NCBI GenBank assembly: GCA_019752335.1
Contig: JAIEMJ010000031.1
Span: 62,001 to 126,000, forward strand
DNA: 64,000 bases
From: Bryobacteraceae bacterium
Lineage (GTDB): Bacteria > Acidobacteriota > Terriglobia > Bryobacterales > Bryobacteraceae
Direction: 5' to 3'
The first letter of the stretch is position 1. Every line of letters starts with the position of its first letter. Positions 9,647 to 18,069 of the stretch are shown piece by piece. The translations under genes and the position numbers were made by a program. The notes below the pieces were generated by a model. It made no database searches. It was not told the DNA's origin and saw only the letters and a program-made list of their open reading frames with translations.

Positions 9647-9856
9647 GAGAAGAGCGACCGGTGAGTTCGTCCACGACCTGGTCACCCGGGATTTGCGCGG
9701 CCAGATGAACCGCACCTCGGAGGCCGTACTGGGCGAGATCGACGAGTTTGATCTGGCGGGCCTGGAGAGAAAGCGCCCTCCCGCCTGGTAAAGCCGACGC
9801 TCGTAGCGGCGTCGCCGGTGCAACTGGAGTGCCGTACGACGAAGGTGCTGGCCCTT
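9647..9856 (+). pseudogene. Decayed partial copy of the flavin reductase gene
   Basis: This segment aligns with 9100-9298 inside the preceding flavin reductase gene at roughly 85-90% by eye (for example the shared tract around CAGATGAACCGCACCTCGG). An extra GA near 9768 shifts the frame. There is no start, and the C-terminal 40 codons are missing. It is a non-functional remnant of a local duplication. Confidence 0.85.
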
Positions 9857-9900
9857 GACGGACGGCTGCTACGCTGCGCCGTTGATCGTGAGCCAACGCC

Positions 9901-10284
9901 TTACCGGCCGGTAAACAACGTCCGCTCGTCGACAAAACAGAGCTTGTTGCCAAATGGGTCGGCACAGTAAAAACTGCGTTCACCCCAAGGTTGGGTTGCG
10001 ATGGGACGGAGAATCGAGCCGCTGGGCTGTTGACCCGCTCGCTCCTGGTAGGCTTCAAGATCGTTAACGGCGAAGTAAACGTGATCCGGATTGGGGGTCG
10101 CGTCCCAGGGGTCGCCGTCGGCGCGCGGATCGAAGCAAGCGAGGATGGTGCCTCCGCAATCAAAGTAATGCCGCCCGGGGGAAATTCGCATTCCAGGTTG
10201 CTGCAGAACAGCCGAATAATACGCCGCGGCGCTATCAATGCTGGAGACGGGAATGATGACGCGGAACAAACGAGCGGTGGCCAT
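9901..10284 (-). CDS. Glyoxalase/VOC family protein
   Basis: 127 aa from the ATG at 10284 (MATARLFRVIIPVSSIDSAAAYYS). A longer frame to 10329 adds a non-family N-terminus. It is a single vicinal-oxygen-chelate module pair: FRVIIPVSSIDSAAAYYSAVL at the start, DHVYFAVNDL in the middle, PWGERSFYCADPFGNKLCFVD at the end. VOC proteins include dioxygenases, glyoxalases and antibiotic-binding proteins, and the role cannot be narrowed. It is divergent from the HxlR regulator with 76 nt between starts, a usual arrangement for a regulator and its target. Confidence 0.85.
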   Translation of the reverse strand: MATARLFRVIIPVSSIDSAAAYYSAVLQQPGMRISPGRHYFDCGGTILACFDPRADGDPWDATPNPDHVYFAVNDLEAYQERAGQQPSGSILRPIATQPWGERSFYCADPFGNKLCFVDERTLFTGR

Positions 10285-10360
10285 GTTTGAGAGTGTACGG
10301 GTGACGAGGGCATCCTCGCAAGTACGCACTTTGAAGTACCCTGTTCGCTAGGAGTTTTGC

Positions 10361-10720
10361 ATGGCAACCAACAGCGTGATCCACCGCGAACGAAACCGCT
10401 GCCCCCTCTACACGGCGATCTGTGCGATTCAAGGCCGGTGGAAGCCGATGATTTTCCGCCGTCTGGGAGACGGCTCGTTAGGCTTTGGCGAACTCAGCCG
10501 GAGTATGCCCGGAATCACTATCAAAGTTCTGCGGCAACAACTCCGCGAACTGGAGGCCGATCACCTCGTGACAAGATCTGTTCCAGAGAAACGAGGCCTC
10601 CAGGTGAAGTACCGGATTTCGACGCATGGACAGACGCTCGCTCCGGTTTTCGAAACCCTCTGGACATGGGGTACGCTTCACCTCGCCCACATCGAGAAAA
10701 CCGGCGACCGAAGTGCATAG
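10361..10720 (+). CDS. HxlR family transcriptional regulator
   Basis: 119 aa, ATG with AGGAG 6 nt upstream. Typical HxlR winged helix: RNRCPLYTAICAIQGRWKPMIFRRLGDG at the N-terminus with the conserved Cys14, helix-turn-helix around FGELSRSMPGITIKVLRQQLRELEADHLVTR, and a wing KYRISTHGQTL. Members are often redox- or aldehyde-responsive through this cysteine. It probably controls the divergent VOC gene and itself from the 76-nt intergenic region; this is inferred from gene order only. Confidence 0.92.
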   Translation: MATNSVIHRERNRCPLYTAICAIQGRWKPMIFRRLGDGSLGFGELSRSMPGITIKVLRQQLRELEADHLVTRSVPEKRGLQVKYRISTHGQTLAPVFETLWTWGTLHLAHIEKTGDRSA

Positions 10721-10814
10721 GCATGCGGATCGCGCGGTAAACTCAAGTGCCTTAGATTGCTCTCTGAGCCATGAGTGAGTGGCCTCGCCGAGGCCCTCAG
10801 GTGACCCAGAGTCC

Positions 10815-11678
10815 TTAGCCCACCCAAGACTTCTGCGCGCGCCGCGCGGGCGCCACGGTGGCCGTCGTCGCGCCGACCCCCGCCACGTGGCCGCGGACGT
10901 GGTCTCCTGGCTGGATTCGCGCGCCCTTCGGACAGCCGGTCGAGATCAGGTCTCCCGGATGGAGCGTCATGTAGTGGCTGTGGAAGCGCACCAGTTCGTA
11001 GGGGCGGGTATGCATGTTGGCGACTACGTCGCTTGAGAAAATGCTGCCGTTATGTTCGGTATTCACCACCAACGCGTCGACGTCGCGGACTTCGTCGCGC
11101 GTGACGACCACGGGGCCGAAGCTGAAGAAGGTGTCGAAGCTCTTGGCTCGCGTGAGGTAACGGGGGTTCTTGCGGAGTACGTCGAGCGCGGTGAGGTCCA
11201 GCGTCGTTGTGTAGCCGAAGATCACGTCTTCCACGTCGCCCGCGTCGAGGTAGCGGCAGTCGCGGCCGATGATGACGCCGAGTTCGCCTTCGGCATCCAC
11301 TTCGTTGCTCACGGCGAGCGGCGGCAGTTCGATCTCGCCGCCGGGCTCAAACATACAGGCCGCTGGCTTCATGAAACTGCCGGGCTCGTCGGGTTGCACG
11401 GCGTTGATGTCCACGGCGTGCGTCTTGTAGTTGAGGCCGATGCACCAGATCTTGGGCGGCACGGGGTAGGGCAGCAAGGGCGTGACGTCCGTATAGGGAA
11501 TGGTCGCGACGCCAGCCGGATTCAGTTGGCCCGCGGCGCGGGCCTGAATGATGGCGAGCAAGTCATTCGGCACCTGGGTGCCGTGCTTGGCGTTGATCTC
11601 GCTTACCGGGGCGATGCCCTGCGCGGTGAGCACTCCCGCGTGAATCTCTTGGCCGTATCGAAAACGCAATAGCTGCAA
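10815..11678 (-). CDS. Fumarylacetoacetate hydrolase family protein
   Basis: About 287 aa if started at the TTG at 11678, which has GGAAGGA 9 nt upstream; a longer frame starts at an ATG at 11711 without a ribosome site and enters an inverted repeat. FAH-fold features: IWCIGLNYKTHA, the metal-binding VDAEGELGVIIGRDCR, FGYTTTLDLTALD, FDTFFSFGPVVVT and STGCPKGARIQPGD. Such enzymes cleave or decarboxylate beta-diketo acids in sugar-acid and aromatic degradation. An enolase-superfamily sugar-acid-type gene lies 3 kb away, but no operon link is visible. Confidence 0.9.
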   Translation of the reverse strand: MQLLRFRYGQEIHAGVLTAQGIAPVSEINAKHGTQVPNDLLAIIQARAAGQLNPAGVATIPYTDVTPLLPYPVPPKIWCIGLNYKTHAVDINAVQPDEPGSFMKPAACMFEPGGEIELPPLAVSNEVDAEGELGVIIGRDCRYLDAGDVEDVIFGYTTTLDLTALDVLRKNPRYLTRAKSFDTFFSFGPVVVTRDEVRDVDALVVNTEHNGSIFSSDVVANMHTRPYELVRFHSHYMTLHPGDLISTGCPKGARIQPGDHVRGHVAGVGATTATVAPARRAQKSWVG

Positions 11679-11715
11679 GCTGCAAGTTCCTTCCGCTAAC
11701 GAAGATAGCATTTAG

Positions 11716-11788
11716 CAGGCTGCTGAAAAGCGATGGGCCGCCGGTCCTACGACGTCCGGCCGGCCGGTACTGCGTTTTCAGCAGCCTG
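11716..11788. repeat. Inverted-repeat element with 14-bp arms
   Basis: Arms 11716-11729 and 11775-11788 (CAGGCTGCTGAAAA and its complement) are perfect. The 45-bp centre is itself GC-rich and nearly palindromic, with GGTCCTAC and CCGGCCGGCC tracts similar to the hairpins at 37.3 kb. It fills the gap between two minus-strand genes. It resembles a REP/MITE-like extragenic element and could also act as a terminator for the DUF5009 gene. Confidence 0.75.
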
Positions 11789-11790
11789 AT

Positions 11791-12864
11791 TTAAATCTTG
11801 AAGAAGATCTTACGGCGGTAAAGCCAGTAGCAGAGCCCCCACATCACGCTCATCACGAGTAAGTTGTGCGGGATCGCCCCCGCGGGGCCGAGAAAAGCAA
11901 ACTGCTCTCCGTCGAAGTTGGCCAAGCCTCGCGACAGCCAGCCGCGCAATACCTGGGAGAACGAGTAAATGAAAATGCAATTCATCCCAACCACGACCAA
12001 GGGGAACGTCCAACGCTTGGCTCCCTTCACTTCCACCAGCCAATAGAAGGCGGCAAAAGCCAGCAATACCCAACCGGCGCTAACGAAGGTAAAGGAGCCC
12101 AGCCACAAGCGCTTCACCATGGGAATCCAGGGCGAAAGGGCCATGCCCAAGCCGAAAGCGGCCAATCCGCTCAGCACCAGCAGCCGAATCCGCTCCAGGT
12201 GGCTGCGCGGCGAAAGCATCAGCAATCCGGTCCAACAGCCGAACAAAACAGTGATCGCGTTACCCAGGAAATTCAGCGTTGTGTAATAGCCCGAGTAATT
12301 GTAGCCAAGTAAGGAAAGGTCAATCACGGCGCCGACGTTGCCACTCTGGTCAAACGGACCGCCAGGTCCGGGGAATAAGTAGAACAGGGCATGGTGGAAC
12401 ACCATCATGCTCGCCGCCGCCGCCACCTGCCAGGCGAATCGCAATTGGAGGATGGCGTAACAGACGACATAGGACAATGCGATCTGGCAAAGTACGTTGA
12501 TGAATTGCAGCTTCAATCCCTGCGTGCCGCCCCAGTTCGAAAGAATATTCGAAAGCACCACCAGGACGGCAGCGCGCCAGAGCACGTGGCCGAATGGCGC
12601 TGCCCGGCGCGCGAAGGCCAGCGGCATGGCCACGCCCACCATGAAGGTAAAGGCGGGCTGAATCAAATCCCACAGCGTGCAGCCGATCCAGTCGGCGTGT
12701 TCGGCCTGGGGCCAGCGGAAGGCGTCGTAGAGCCCGAAGCCGTGCGAGATCAATAGCAGCATCGTCAGGCCGCGAAACGCATCCAACGACACCAGCCTTT
12801 CATCGGGCTTCTGTACCGGTGCGGGCGCGGCCAGAGCGGGCGCTTCCAACGTCAGCGTCTTCAT
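11791..12864 (-). CDS. DUF5009/heparan-alpha-glucosaminide N-acetyltransferase-like membrane protein
   Basis: 357 aa with about ten hydrophobic segments. Starts ERLVSLDAFRGLTMLLLISHGFG, the opening typical of DUF5009/NagX-like and HGSNAT-type integral membrane acyltransferases, and includes WDLIQPAFTFMVGVAMPLAFARR. These relatives transfer acetyl groups to glucosamine across the membrane; activity here is unproven. It is divergent from the M81 peptidase gene with 46 nt between starts. A related protein with the same fold family is encoded at 21923-22987. Confidence 0.85.
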   Translation of the reverse strand: MKTLTLEAPALAAPAPVQKPDERLVSLDAFRGLTMLLLISHGFGLYDAFRWPQAEHADWIGCTLWDLIQPAFTFMVGVAMPLAFARRAAPFGHVLWRAAVLVVLSNILSNWGGTQGLKLQFINVLCQIALSYVVCYAILQLRFAWQVAAAASMMVFHHALFYLFPGPGGPFDQSGNVGAVIDLSLLGYNYSGYYTTLNFLGNAITVLFGCWTGLLMLSPRSHLERIRLLVLSGLAAFGLGMALSPWIPMVKRLWLGSFTFVSAGWVLLAFAAFYWLVEVKGAKRWTFPLVVVGMNCIFIYSFSQVLRGWLSRGLANFDGEQFAFLGPAGAIPHNLLVMSVMWGLCYWLYRRKIFFKI

Positions 12865-12910
12865 GGCTGCCTATTCTACTCCACATTTCAGATAAACTAC
12901 AGAGCTAGTT

Positions 12911-14392
12911 ATGCCGCGAATTCTGGTGTGCGAATGCAAGCAGGAGGTCTCCTCCTTCAATCCGGTGCTGGCCCATTACGGCGACTTCCTCGTCGACCGG
13001 GGTGACGACATCCTCGCTTACCATCGCGACGTCCGCTCTGAGATGGGCGGTGCCCTGCGGGTCTTCGGCGAGCATCCTCACCTGGAGATCGTCCCTGGCT
13101 ACAGCGCGCGGGGCATTACCTCTAGCGGTACGCTGGCTGACGCTGACTTCCGCCGCCTGGCCGATGAATTCCTCAGCGCCGTGCGCGCCGCGGGACCCCT
13201 CGATGGCATTTACTATGCCCTGCACGGCGCGCTCGCCTCCGAAACGGAGTTCGATCCCGAAGGTTACTTCCTGGCAGAGACGCGCAAGATCGTCGGTGAG
13301 CGCATTCCCATCGTCGTTTCGCTCGATTTACACGGCATCCTCACCGATCAGATTCTGCAACACGCCGACGCCGTCGCGGTCTACCTCACTTACCCGCATG
13401 TCGACTTCTATGAAACCGGCGAACGCGCGGCCCACTTACTCGTTCGTCTCTTAAACGGCGAAATTCGGCCCGTTACCGCGCGCGTGCCGATTCCGGCTCT
13501 CGTGCGTGGCTATGAGCTCATCACGGAGACCGGCCGCTTCGGCCACGTTGTCCGTCGCGCGGCCGCCGTGGGCATCTCGGGCGGCATGTTCATCGGCAAC
13601 CCCTTCACGGACGTGCCGGAACTCTGCTCCAACGCGTTCGTCGTCACCGACGGCGACGCCGCTCTGGCCGAACGCGAAGGCGTCTCCCTCGCGCGTGAAT
13701 TCTGGGAGATGCGCGAACACCTGCAACAGCCCTTGACGCCGCTGCGCGAGAGCGTGCATCTGGCAGCCTCGCTCTCCGGTCGCGTCGTCCTGGTGGATGC
13801 GGCTGATGCGACCAGTTCCGGCGCTTCGGGCGATAGCAATGCCATCCTGCAGGCTTTGCTTGAGACTGGCTGCCAGCGGACTTCGCTCATTCCGGTGGTG
13901 GACCAACCGGCGGTGGATACGGCCCTGCGCGCTGGCGTCGGCGCTGAAGTGACGGTTCCTGTGGGAGGCACCCTCGACCCGCGCTTCACGCCCGTGCGCG
14001 TCACGGGCCGGGTGGTGTCGCTGTCGGACGGCCATATCGTGAGCGAGTCGCATGGAGAGGCCTGGTACGCGGGACCCACCGCGGTGCTGCAGTGCGGCCC
14101 AATGACGTTGGTGCTCACCAGTCGCGCGATCAGCCTCTATGACCGAAGCCTGTTTCTCGCCAACGGCCTGCATCCGGCGGACTTTGCGATGACCGTGGTG
14201 AAGAGTCCACATTGCCAGCCGCGCTTCTTTGCCGATGGCGCCGAGTTACTCATTAACGTGGACGCGCCGGGGTCCACCAGCGCGAACTTACGCAGCCTAG
14301 GACATCGGCGCTGCGCGCGGCCCATGTTTCCGTTGGACGCGGAAGTACCATTTGAGCCGAAGGCCCGCATCTTTCGGCGGGAGAGATCATGA
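12911..14392 (+). CDS. M81 family metallopeptidase (MlrC-like)
   Basis: 493 aa. MlrC/DUF1485 family, first known from microcystin linear-peptide degradation. Asp139, His141 (SLDLHG) and His163 (YPHVDFYETG) match by spacing the zinc ligands of Sphingomonas MlrC (2 and 22 residues apart). YYALHGALASE precedes them, and the C-terminal DUF1485 part includes LVDAADATSSGASGDSNAIL. It overlaps the enolase-superfamily gene by 4 nt (ATGA), so the two are translationally coupled and followed by an MFS gene. In many soil bacteria such genes sit with sugar-acid or amino-acid uptake loci; the natural substrate is unknown. Confidence 0.92.
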   Translation: MPRILVCECKQEVSSFNPVLAHYGDFLVDRGDDILAYHRDVRSEMGGALRVFGEHPHLEIVPGYSARGITSSGTLADADFRRLADEFLSAVRAAGPLDGIYYALHGALASETEFDPEGYFLAETRKIVGERIPIVVSLDLHGILTDQILQHADAVAVYLTYPHVDFYETGERAAHLLVRLLNGEIRPVTARVPIPALVRGYELITETGRFGHVVRRAAAVGISGGMFIGNPFTDVPELCSNAFVVTDGDAALAEREGVSLAREFWEMREHLQQPLTPLRESVHLAASLSGRVVLVDAADATSSGASGDSNAILQALLETGCQRTSLIPVVDQPAVDTALRAGVGAEVTVPVGGTLDPRFTPVRVTGRVVSLSDGHIVSESHGEAWYAGPTAVLQCGPMTLVLTSRAISLYDRSLFLANGLHPADFAMTVVKSPHCQPRFFADGAELLINVDAPGSTSANLRSLGHRRCARPMFPLDAEVPFEPKARIFRRERS

Positions 14393-15525
14393 AGATACGT
14401 GAAATTCGCGCCTTTGGGCTGCGAGGCAAGACACCCGAGGGCGGTTGGAGCAATGAATTACGTCCGGAGGATTGTGTCCATACCCTGATCGCCGTACTTA
14501 CGGACGACGGACGCACCGGTTGGGGCAGCGTCTTCACCAGCGAGGAGTTAGTGCGCGGATCTCTTACCGTGCTGAAGCCCTTGTATCTCGGCGAGAATGC
14601 GCTCGAACCTGAAAGAGTAAGTGAGAAGCTTCACCAAAATACCTTTTGGCAAGGCCGGGGCGGCGCGATTACTCATACCATCAGCGGCATCGACATCGCG
14701 CTCTGGGACTTACTCGGAAAGGCGACTGGCCAACCGGTGGGCCGCTTGCTAGGTGGCCGCTACCGCGAGCGCGTCCAGCCGTACGCTTCGCTGCTGATGC
14801 GGGAGCCCGCGCAAATGGCCGGCGAGTTACTGCCCGTGAAAGCGCAAGGCTTTCGCGCCTTCAAAATCGGCTGGGGACCCTTCGGCCGCCGCGACGCCGC
14901 CACCGACGAAGCCATCGTCCGCGCCGCGCGCGAAGCCATCGGGCCGGAGTGCCGGCTGATGGTGGACGCCGGCGGCAGCGACGCCTTCTGGCCGGGTGGC
15001 TTGAAATGGGCGCTGCGCGCGGCCGATATGCTGGCGGATTACGGAGTGGCGTGGTTCGAAGAGGCCTTGCATCCTGACGCCCTTGAAGACTATGTCACCC
15101 TGCGCCAAGCCGCCAAGCTGCCCATTGCCGGCGGCGAAGTGCTGACGCGTCGGCAATCCTTCCAGCCTTGGCTCGCCGCAGGCGCCTTTGATATTGTGCA
15201 GCCTGACGTAACAAAAGTCGGCGGCATTAGTGAAGAACGGCGCATCGGACGAATGGCGAACGACTACGGCGTGAAGTTCATTCCCCATGGCTGGAATACC
15301 ACGGTGGGTCTCGCCGCTGACTTACAATTGGCGTCCGCATTTTCCGGTACTGACTTAGTGGAGTATCTAACCGGCTCGCCCTTCATCGACGACTTACACC
15401 CCTGGCAACTCGACGCGGATGGCATGCTCGCCATTCCTTCCGGGGCGGGGCTCGGCATCCATCTCAACTTAGACGCCATTCGAGAATTCTGCCCTGGGGC
15501 GGACCTAAGTGGCGTGGCCGCGTAA
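14389..15525 (+). CDS. Enolase superfamily (mandelate racemase/muconate lactonizing type) enzyme
   Basis: 378 aa, start overlapping the M81 gene by 4 nt. Capping domain 1-125, barrel after. Visible active-site positions: Lys159 in FKIGWG, Asp193 in VDAGG, Glu224-Glu225, Glu250 in GGE, and His300 in PHGW, the last 50 residues after the third metal ligand as in mandelate racemase. The second lysine of the usual KxK motif is Gly161, so only one catalytic lysine remains; that favours a dehydratase/MR-group acid-sugar enzyme over a racemase acting from both faces, but this is inference. Coupled to the MFS gene, whose GTG lies inside this frame. Confidence 0.9.
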   Translation: MKIREIRAFGLRGKTPEGGWSNELRPEDCVHTLIAVLTDDGRTGWGSVFTSEELVRGSLTVLKPLYLGENALEPERVSEKLHQNTFWQGRGGAITHTISGIDIALWDLLGKATGQPVGRLLGGRYRERVQPYASLLMREPAQMAGELLPVKAQGFRAFKIGWGPFGRRDAATDEAIVRAAREAIGPECRLMVDAGGSDAFWPGGLKWALRAADMLADYGVAWFEEALHPDALEDYVTLRQAAKLPIAGGEVLTRRQSFQPWLAAGAFDIVQPDVTKVGGISEERRIGRMANDYGVKFIPHGWNTTVGLAADLQLASAFSGTDLVEYLTGSPFIDDLHPWQLDADGMLAIPSGAGLGIHLNLDAIREFCPGADLSGVAA

Positions 15526-16702
15526 TCGCTGGTGGCTGGTCGCCTTCCTGTGGGTGGCCTTCGCGCTCAATTACCTTGACCGGCAGATGGTCTACTCGAT
15601 GTTCCCCGCGCTACGCGCCGACTTGAGGATCGACGCCGCGCGGCTGGGCATCATCGGCAGTGTCTTTCTCTGGGTCTATACGCTGTCCATGCCGCTCGCC
15701 GGCCGCCTGGCGGACCGCTTCCCCCGGGAGCGCATGATTCTGGCCAGCCTGATCCTGTGGAGCATCGCCACGTTGGGCAGCGGACTCAGCCACAGCGAAG
15801 CTGCCTTCGCCGGATGGCGCGCCGCCATGGGCCTTACCGAGGCTTTGTACTTCCCCGCCGCGTTGGCCTTGCTCGCCAGCCGCTATCCGGCTGCCATTCG
15901 CTCGCGCGCCTTGGGGCTGCACCAATCGGCGCAGTACTTGGGGGCGATGCTGGGCGGCTGGTATGGCGGTTGGAGCGCGGACCATGTCGGTTGGCGACAG
16001 GCCTTTGCGGTGGCGGGCGCCGTGGGCATCGCCTATAGCCTCGTCCTGTGGCAAGTCTTCCGCGCGCTGCCGCCTTCCGTGGAACCAACCCTGAAGACCG
16101 GCCGGGCGAACTGGCGCCTGCTCGCGCGCTCGCCCGGCTATGTACTGCTGTGTCTCACCTTCGCCGCCTTCTGCGCGATGCAGTGGGTCTACCTGGCTTG
16201 GTTCCCTACCTACCTCTACGAGCGCTACCACCTGTCGATGACGGATAGCGGCTGGAACGCAGCCGTCTTCCTCCAGGGCAGCGCGATGCTCGGCATCTTC
16301 GTCTCCGCCGCCCTGGCGGACCGTTGGGCGGCGCGCTGGCCGAAGGCCCGGCAGTACGTCGCCGGTGCGAGTGTCCTGTTGTGCGCGCCGTTCGCCTATC
16401 TCACGTTCTCCTCGGAGTCGCTGCTTTGGGCGCGCGTTTACTCCGCGCTCTTCGGACTCTTCGCCGGCAGCCTGGCCGCCAATGCCTTCGCCGCCGCCTG
16501 TGACCTGATCGGTAGCGAGCAACGCGGCCTCGCCTCCGGCGTATTGAACATGATGGGCGGCCTCTCCGCGGCCGCGATGATCTATTTGACGGGCCTCTGG
16601 AAGGAGAGCATCGGTTTCCCCACCATCACCAAATGGATGACGGTGGTAGCCATGTTCAGCGCCGCCATTTGGTTGTGGCGGACGCGCGTCGCGCGCGCTT
16701 AG
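15509..16702 (+). CDS. MFS transporter, anion:cation (hexuronate-like) symporter type
   Basis: 397 aa with twelve predicted hydrophobic helices. GTG start at 15509, 17 nt inside the preceding gene. The MFS signature GRLADRFPRERM lies between helices 2 and 3, and the first helix ends FALNYLDRQMVYSMFPALRADL, as in ACS-family sugar-acid transporters. It is the last gene of the M81-enolase-MFS unit and probably imports the organic anion processed by the two enzymes. The 3' end overlaps the convergent TPR gene by 4 nt. Confidence 0.9.
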   Translation: MAWPRNRWWLVAFLWVAFALNYLDRQMVYSMFPALRADLRIDAARLGIIGSVFLWVYTLSMPLAGRLADRFPRERMILASLILWSIATLGSGLSHSEAAFAGWRAAMGLTEALYFPAALALLASRYPAAIRSRALGLHQSAQYLGAMLGGWYGGWSADHVGWRQAFAVAGAVGIAYSLVLWQVFRALPPSVEPTLKTGRANWRLLARSPGYVLLCLTFAAFCAMQWVYLAWFPTYLYERYHLSMTDSGWNAAVFLQGSAMLGIFVSAALADRWAARWPKARQYVAGASVLLCAPFAYLTFSSESLLWARVYSALFGLFAGSLAANAFAAACDLIGSEQRGLASGVLNMMGGLSAAAMIYLTGLWKESIGFPTITKWMTVVAMFSAAIWLWRTRVARA

Positions 16703-17514
16703 GCCAGCTTCTTGCGCGCCAGCGGAATCGCGTAGGCGCCCACCGGATTGTGCGCCTTGCTCTTCGCCGCCATCTGCCAGTATTCGCGCGCCTTCTCGTT
16801 GTCCTTCAACTTTTCGTAGGTGGTGGCGATCAGGCACTGAATGAACGCATCATTCTGGTTCGCCTTTTTCAGATCTTCCAGCGCCTGGGCATGGTCGCCG
16901 AGATAGAGCGCGACGTAGCCCGTGAGGTACGGGAAGAAGACCTCCTGCGCCTTGCGCAATTCGGTCATGCTCTCCAGCGACGCCTTCGCGGCGGCAATGG
17001 CCTTCATCGCGTCGCCACGCTTGCCTCGCCGTGCGGCGAGGCGCGCCTGCGCGTGCGCCAGGCGGTAGTTCCACAATGCGCGACGGTCGGCCGAAATGGT
17101 CGGCTCCTTCAGGCCCAACTCCGTACCGCGCTTGTACCAGCGCTCCGCCGCCTTCAGGTCGCCCGAGTCGATGCAGACGCGCGCCGCCTCATTGGCCATC
17201 TCGCCCTGCTGGTAGAAGGCGTTGGCCGGTTCGTCCTTCTCGCGCGTCACCCAGTAGGCGATCACCTGCTCTTCGAGTTCGCCGGTCTTTTGGCAATTGC
17301 TTTCGAAAGCGTAGGACATTGCCAAGCCGCGTTGTGCATTCGCTTTCGCGCGCGGCGTGGCCGCCGTGTCGATCTCCTTCTGGAAGATGGCCCGCGCCTC
17401 GGCGTACTTGCCCTCCACGTCTAGCTGCGACGCCTGCCGCAAGGCGGGCGAGCCGCCGCCGGGTTGCGCCGCCAGGCAGCCCGCAAAAAGCAAGGTAAGA
17501 AAAACGCTACGCAT
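16699..17514 (-). CDS. Secreted tetratricopeptide-repeat protein
   Basis: 271 aa with a signal peptide (MRSVFLTLLFAGCLAAQ). Helical repeats of TPR type run through the sequence: QLDVEGKYAEARAIFQKEI near 32-50, ARVCIDSGDLKAAERWYKRGTELG near 110-135, and TTYEKLKDNEKAREYWQMA near 230-250. It probably works in the periplasm as an interaction scaffold. No enzymatic motif seen. Stands alone on the minus strand. Confidence 0.75.
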   Translation of the reverse strand: MRSVFLTLLFAGCLAAQPGGGSPALRQASQLDVEGKYAEARAIFQKEIDTAATPRAKANAQRGLAMSYAFESNCQKTGELEEQVIAYWVTREKDEPANAFYQQGEMANEAARVCIDSGDLKAAERWYKRGTELGLKEPTISADRRALWNYRLAHAQARLAARRGKRGDAMKAIAAAKASLESMTELRKAQEVFFPYLTGYVALYLGDHAQALEDLKKANQNDAFIQCLIATTYEKLKDNEKAREYWQMAAKSKAHNPVGAYAIPLARKKLA

Positions 17515-17597
17515 AGCCCTTATTGTAGGCCGATTGGGCCAAAAGTACTAGGGTTTGGCTATGGTTCTTCGGACGTTCGTCCTCTAGAATAAAAGGC

Positions 17598-17987
17598 ATG
17601 CTGCGCCCTCTCCTTGCGATTCTTGCCCTAGCTGTCTTCGCGTTTGCCGCCGATGTCAGCGGCGCCGATGTCACGGGCGAATGGAAGGCTACGGCCGAGG
17701 GCCCCGACGGCCGCCCCATGACCCGTACCTTCAAGTTCGTTGCCGACGGGCAGAAGGTCACTGGCGAGTCCGTCAGTTCCATCGTGGGGAAGTCGATGAT
17801 CACCGATGGCCACCTGGACGGCGACCACCTCACCTTCACCTTGCACATCGAATTTCAGGGCAACGAGATGACGTCCAAGTACAACGGCAAGATCGTCAAC
17901 AAGGACAAAATCATTTTCAAAATCGAGGGCTTGCAGGGCGGGGAAGACTTCCATTGGATCGCCGTGCGGGCGCCCGCCGCCAAGTAG
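17598..17987 (+). CDS. Small secreted beta-barrel-like protein
   Basis: 129 aa, signal peptide about 1-17, then one short all-beta domain (VTGEWKATAEGPDGRPMTRTFKF, KVTGESVSSIVGKSMITDGHLDGDHLTFTLHI). Such small proteins are frequent in Acidobacteria, where they are sometimes annotated by similarity to a domain attached to glycosyl hydrolases. Fold and function uncertain; a lipocalin-like barrel is a fair guess. Confidence 0.7.
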   Translation: MLRPLLAILALAVFAFAADVSGADVTGEWKATAEGPDGRPMTRTFKFVADGQKVTGESVSSIVGKSMITDGHLDGDHLTFTLHIEFQGNEMTSKYNGKIVNKDKIIFKIEGLQGGEDFHWIAVRAPAAK

Positions 17988-18020
17988 TGACGCAAAGTCC
18001 AACACGGCGCGAAAATAATT

Positions 18021-18058
18021 TCGAAAATAATTGAGATTTTTCCCGTCGAAAACACACT
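18021..18058 (+). promoter_or_regulatory. Upstream motif shared with the 39.1-kb gene
   Basis: The tract TCGAAAATAATTGAGA, then TTT.CCG and AAAACA.ACT at fixed spacing, precedes yraN. The same arrangement occurs at 39056-39095 before another gene. A partial extra copy of the first block (CGAAAATAATT) lies just upstream at 18010-18020. It may be a promoter or regulator site; TTGAGA could serve as a -35 element but the -10 is unclear. Confidence 0.45.
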
Positions 18059-18069
18059 ATTAAGCGAAC

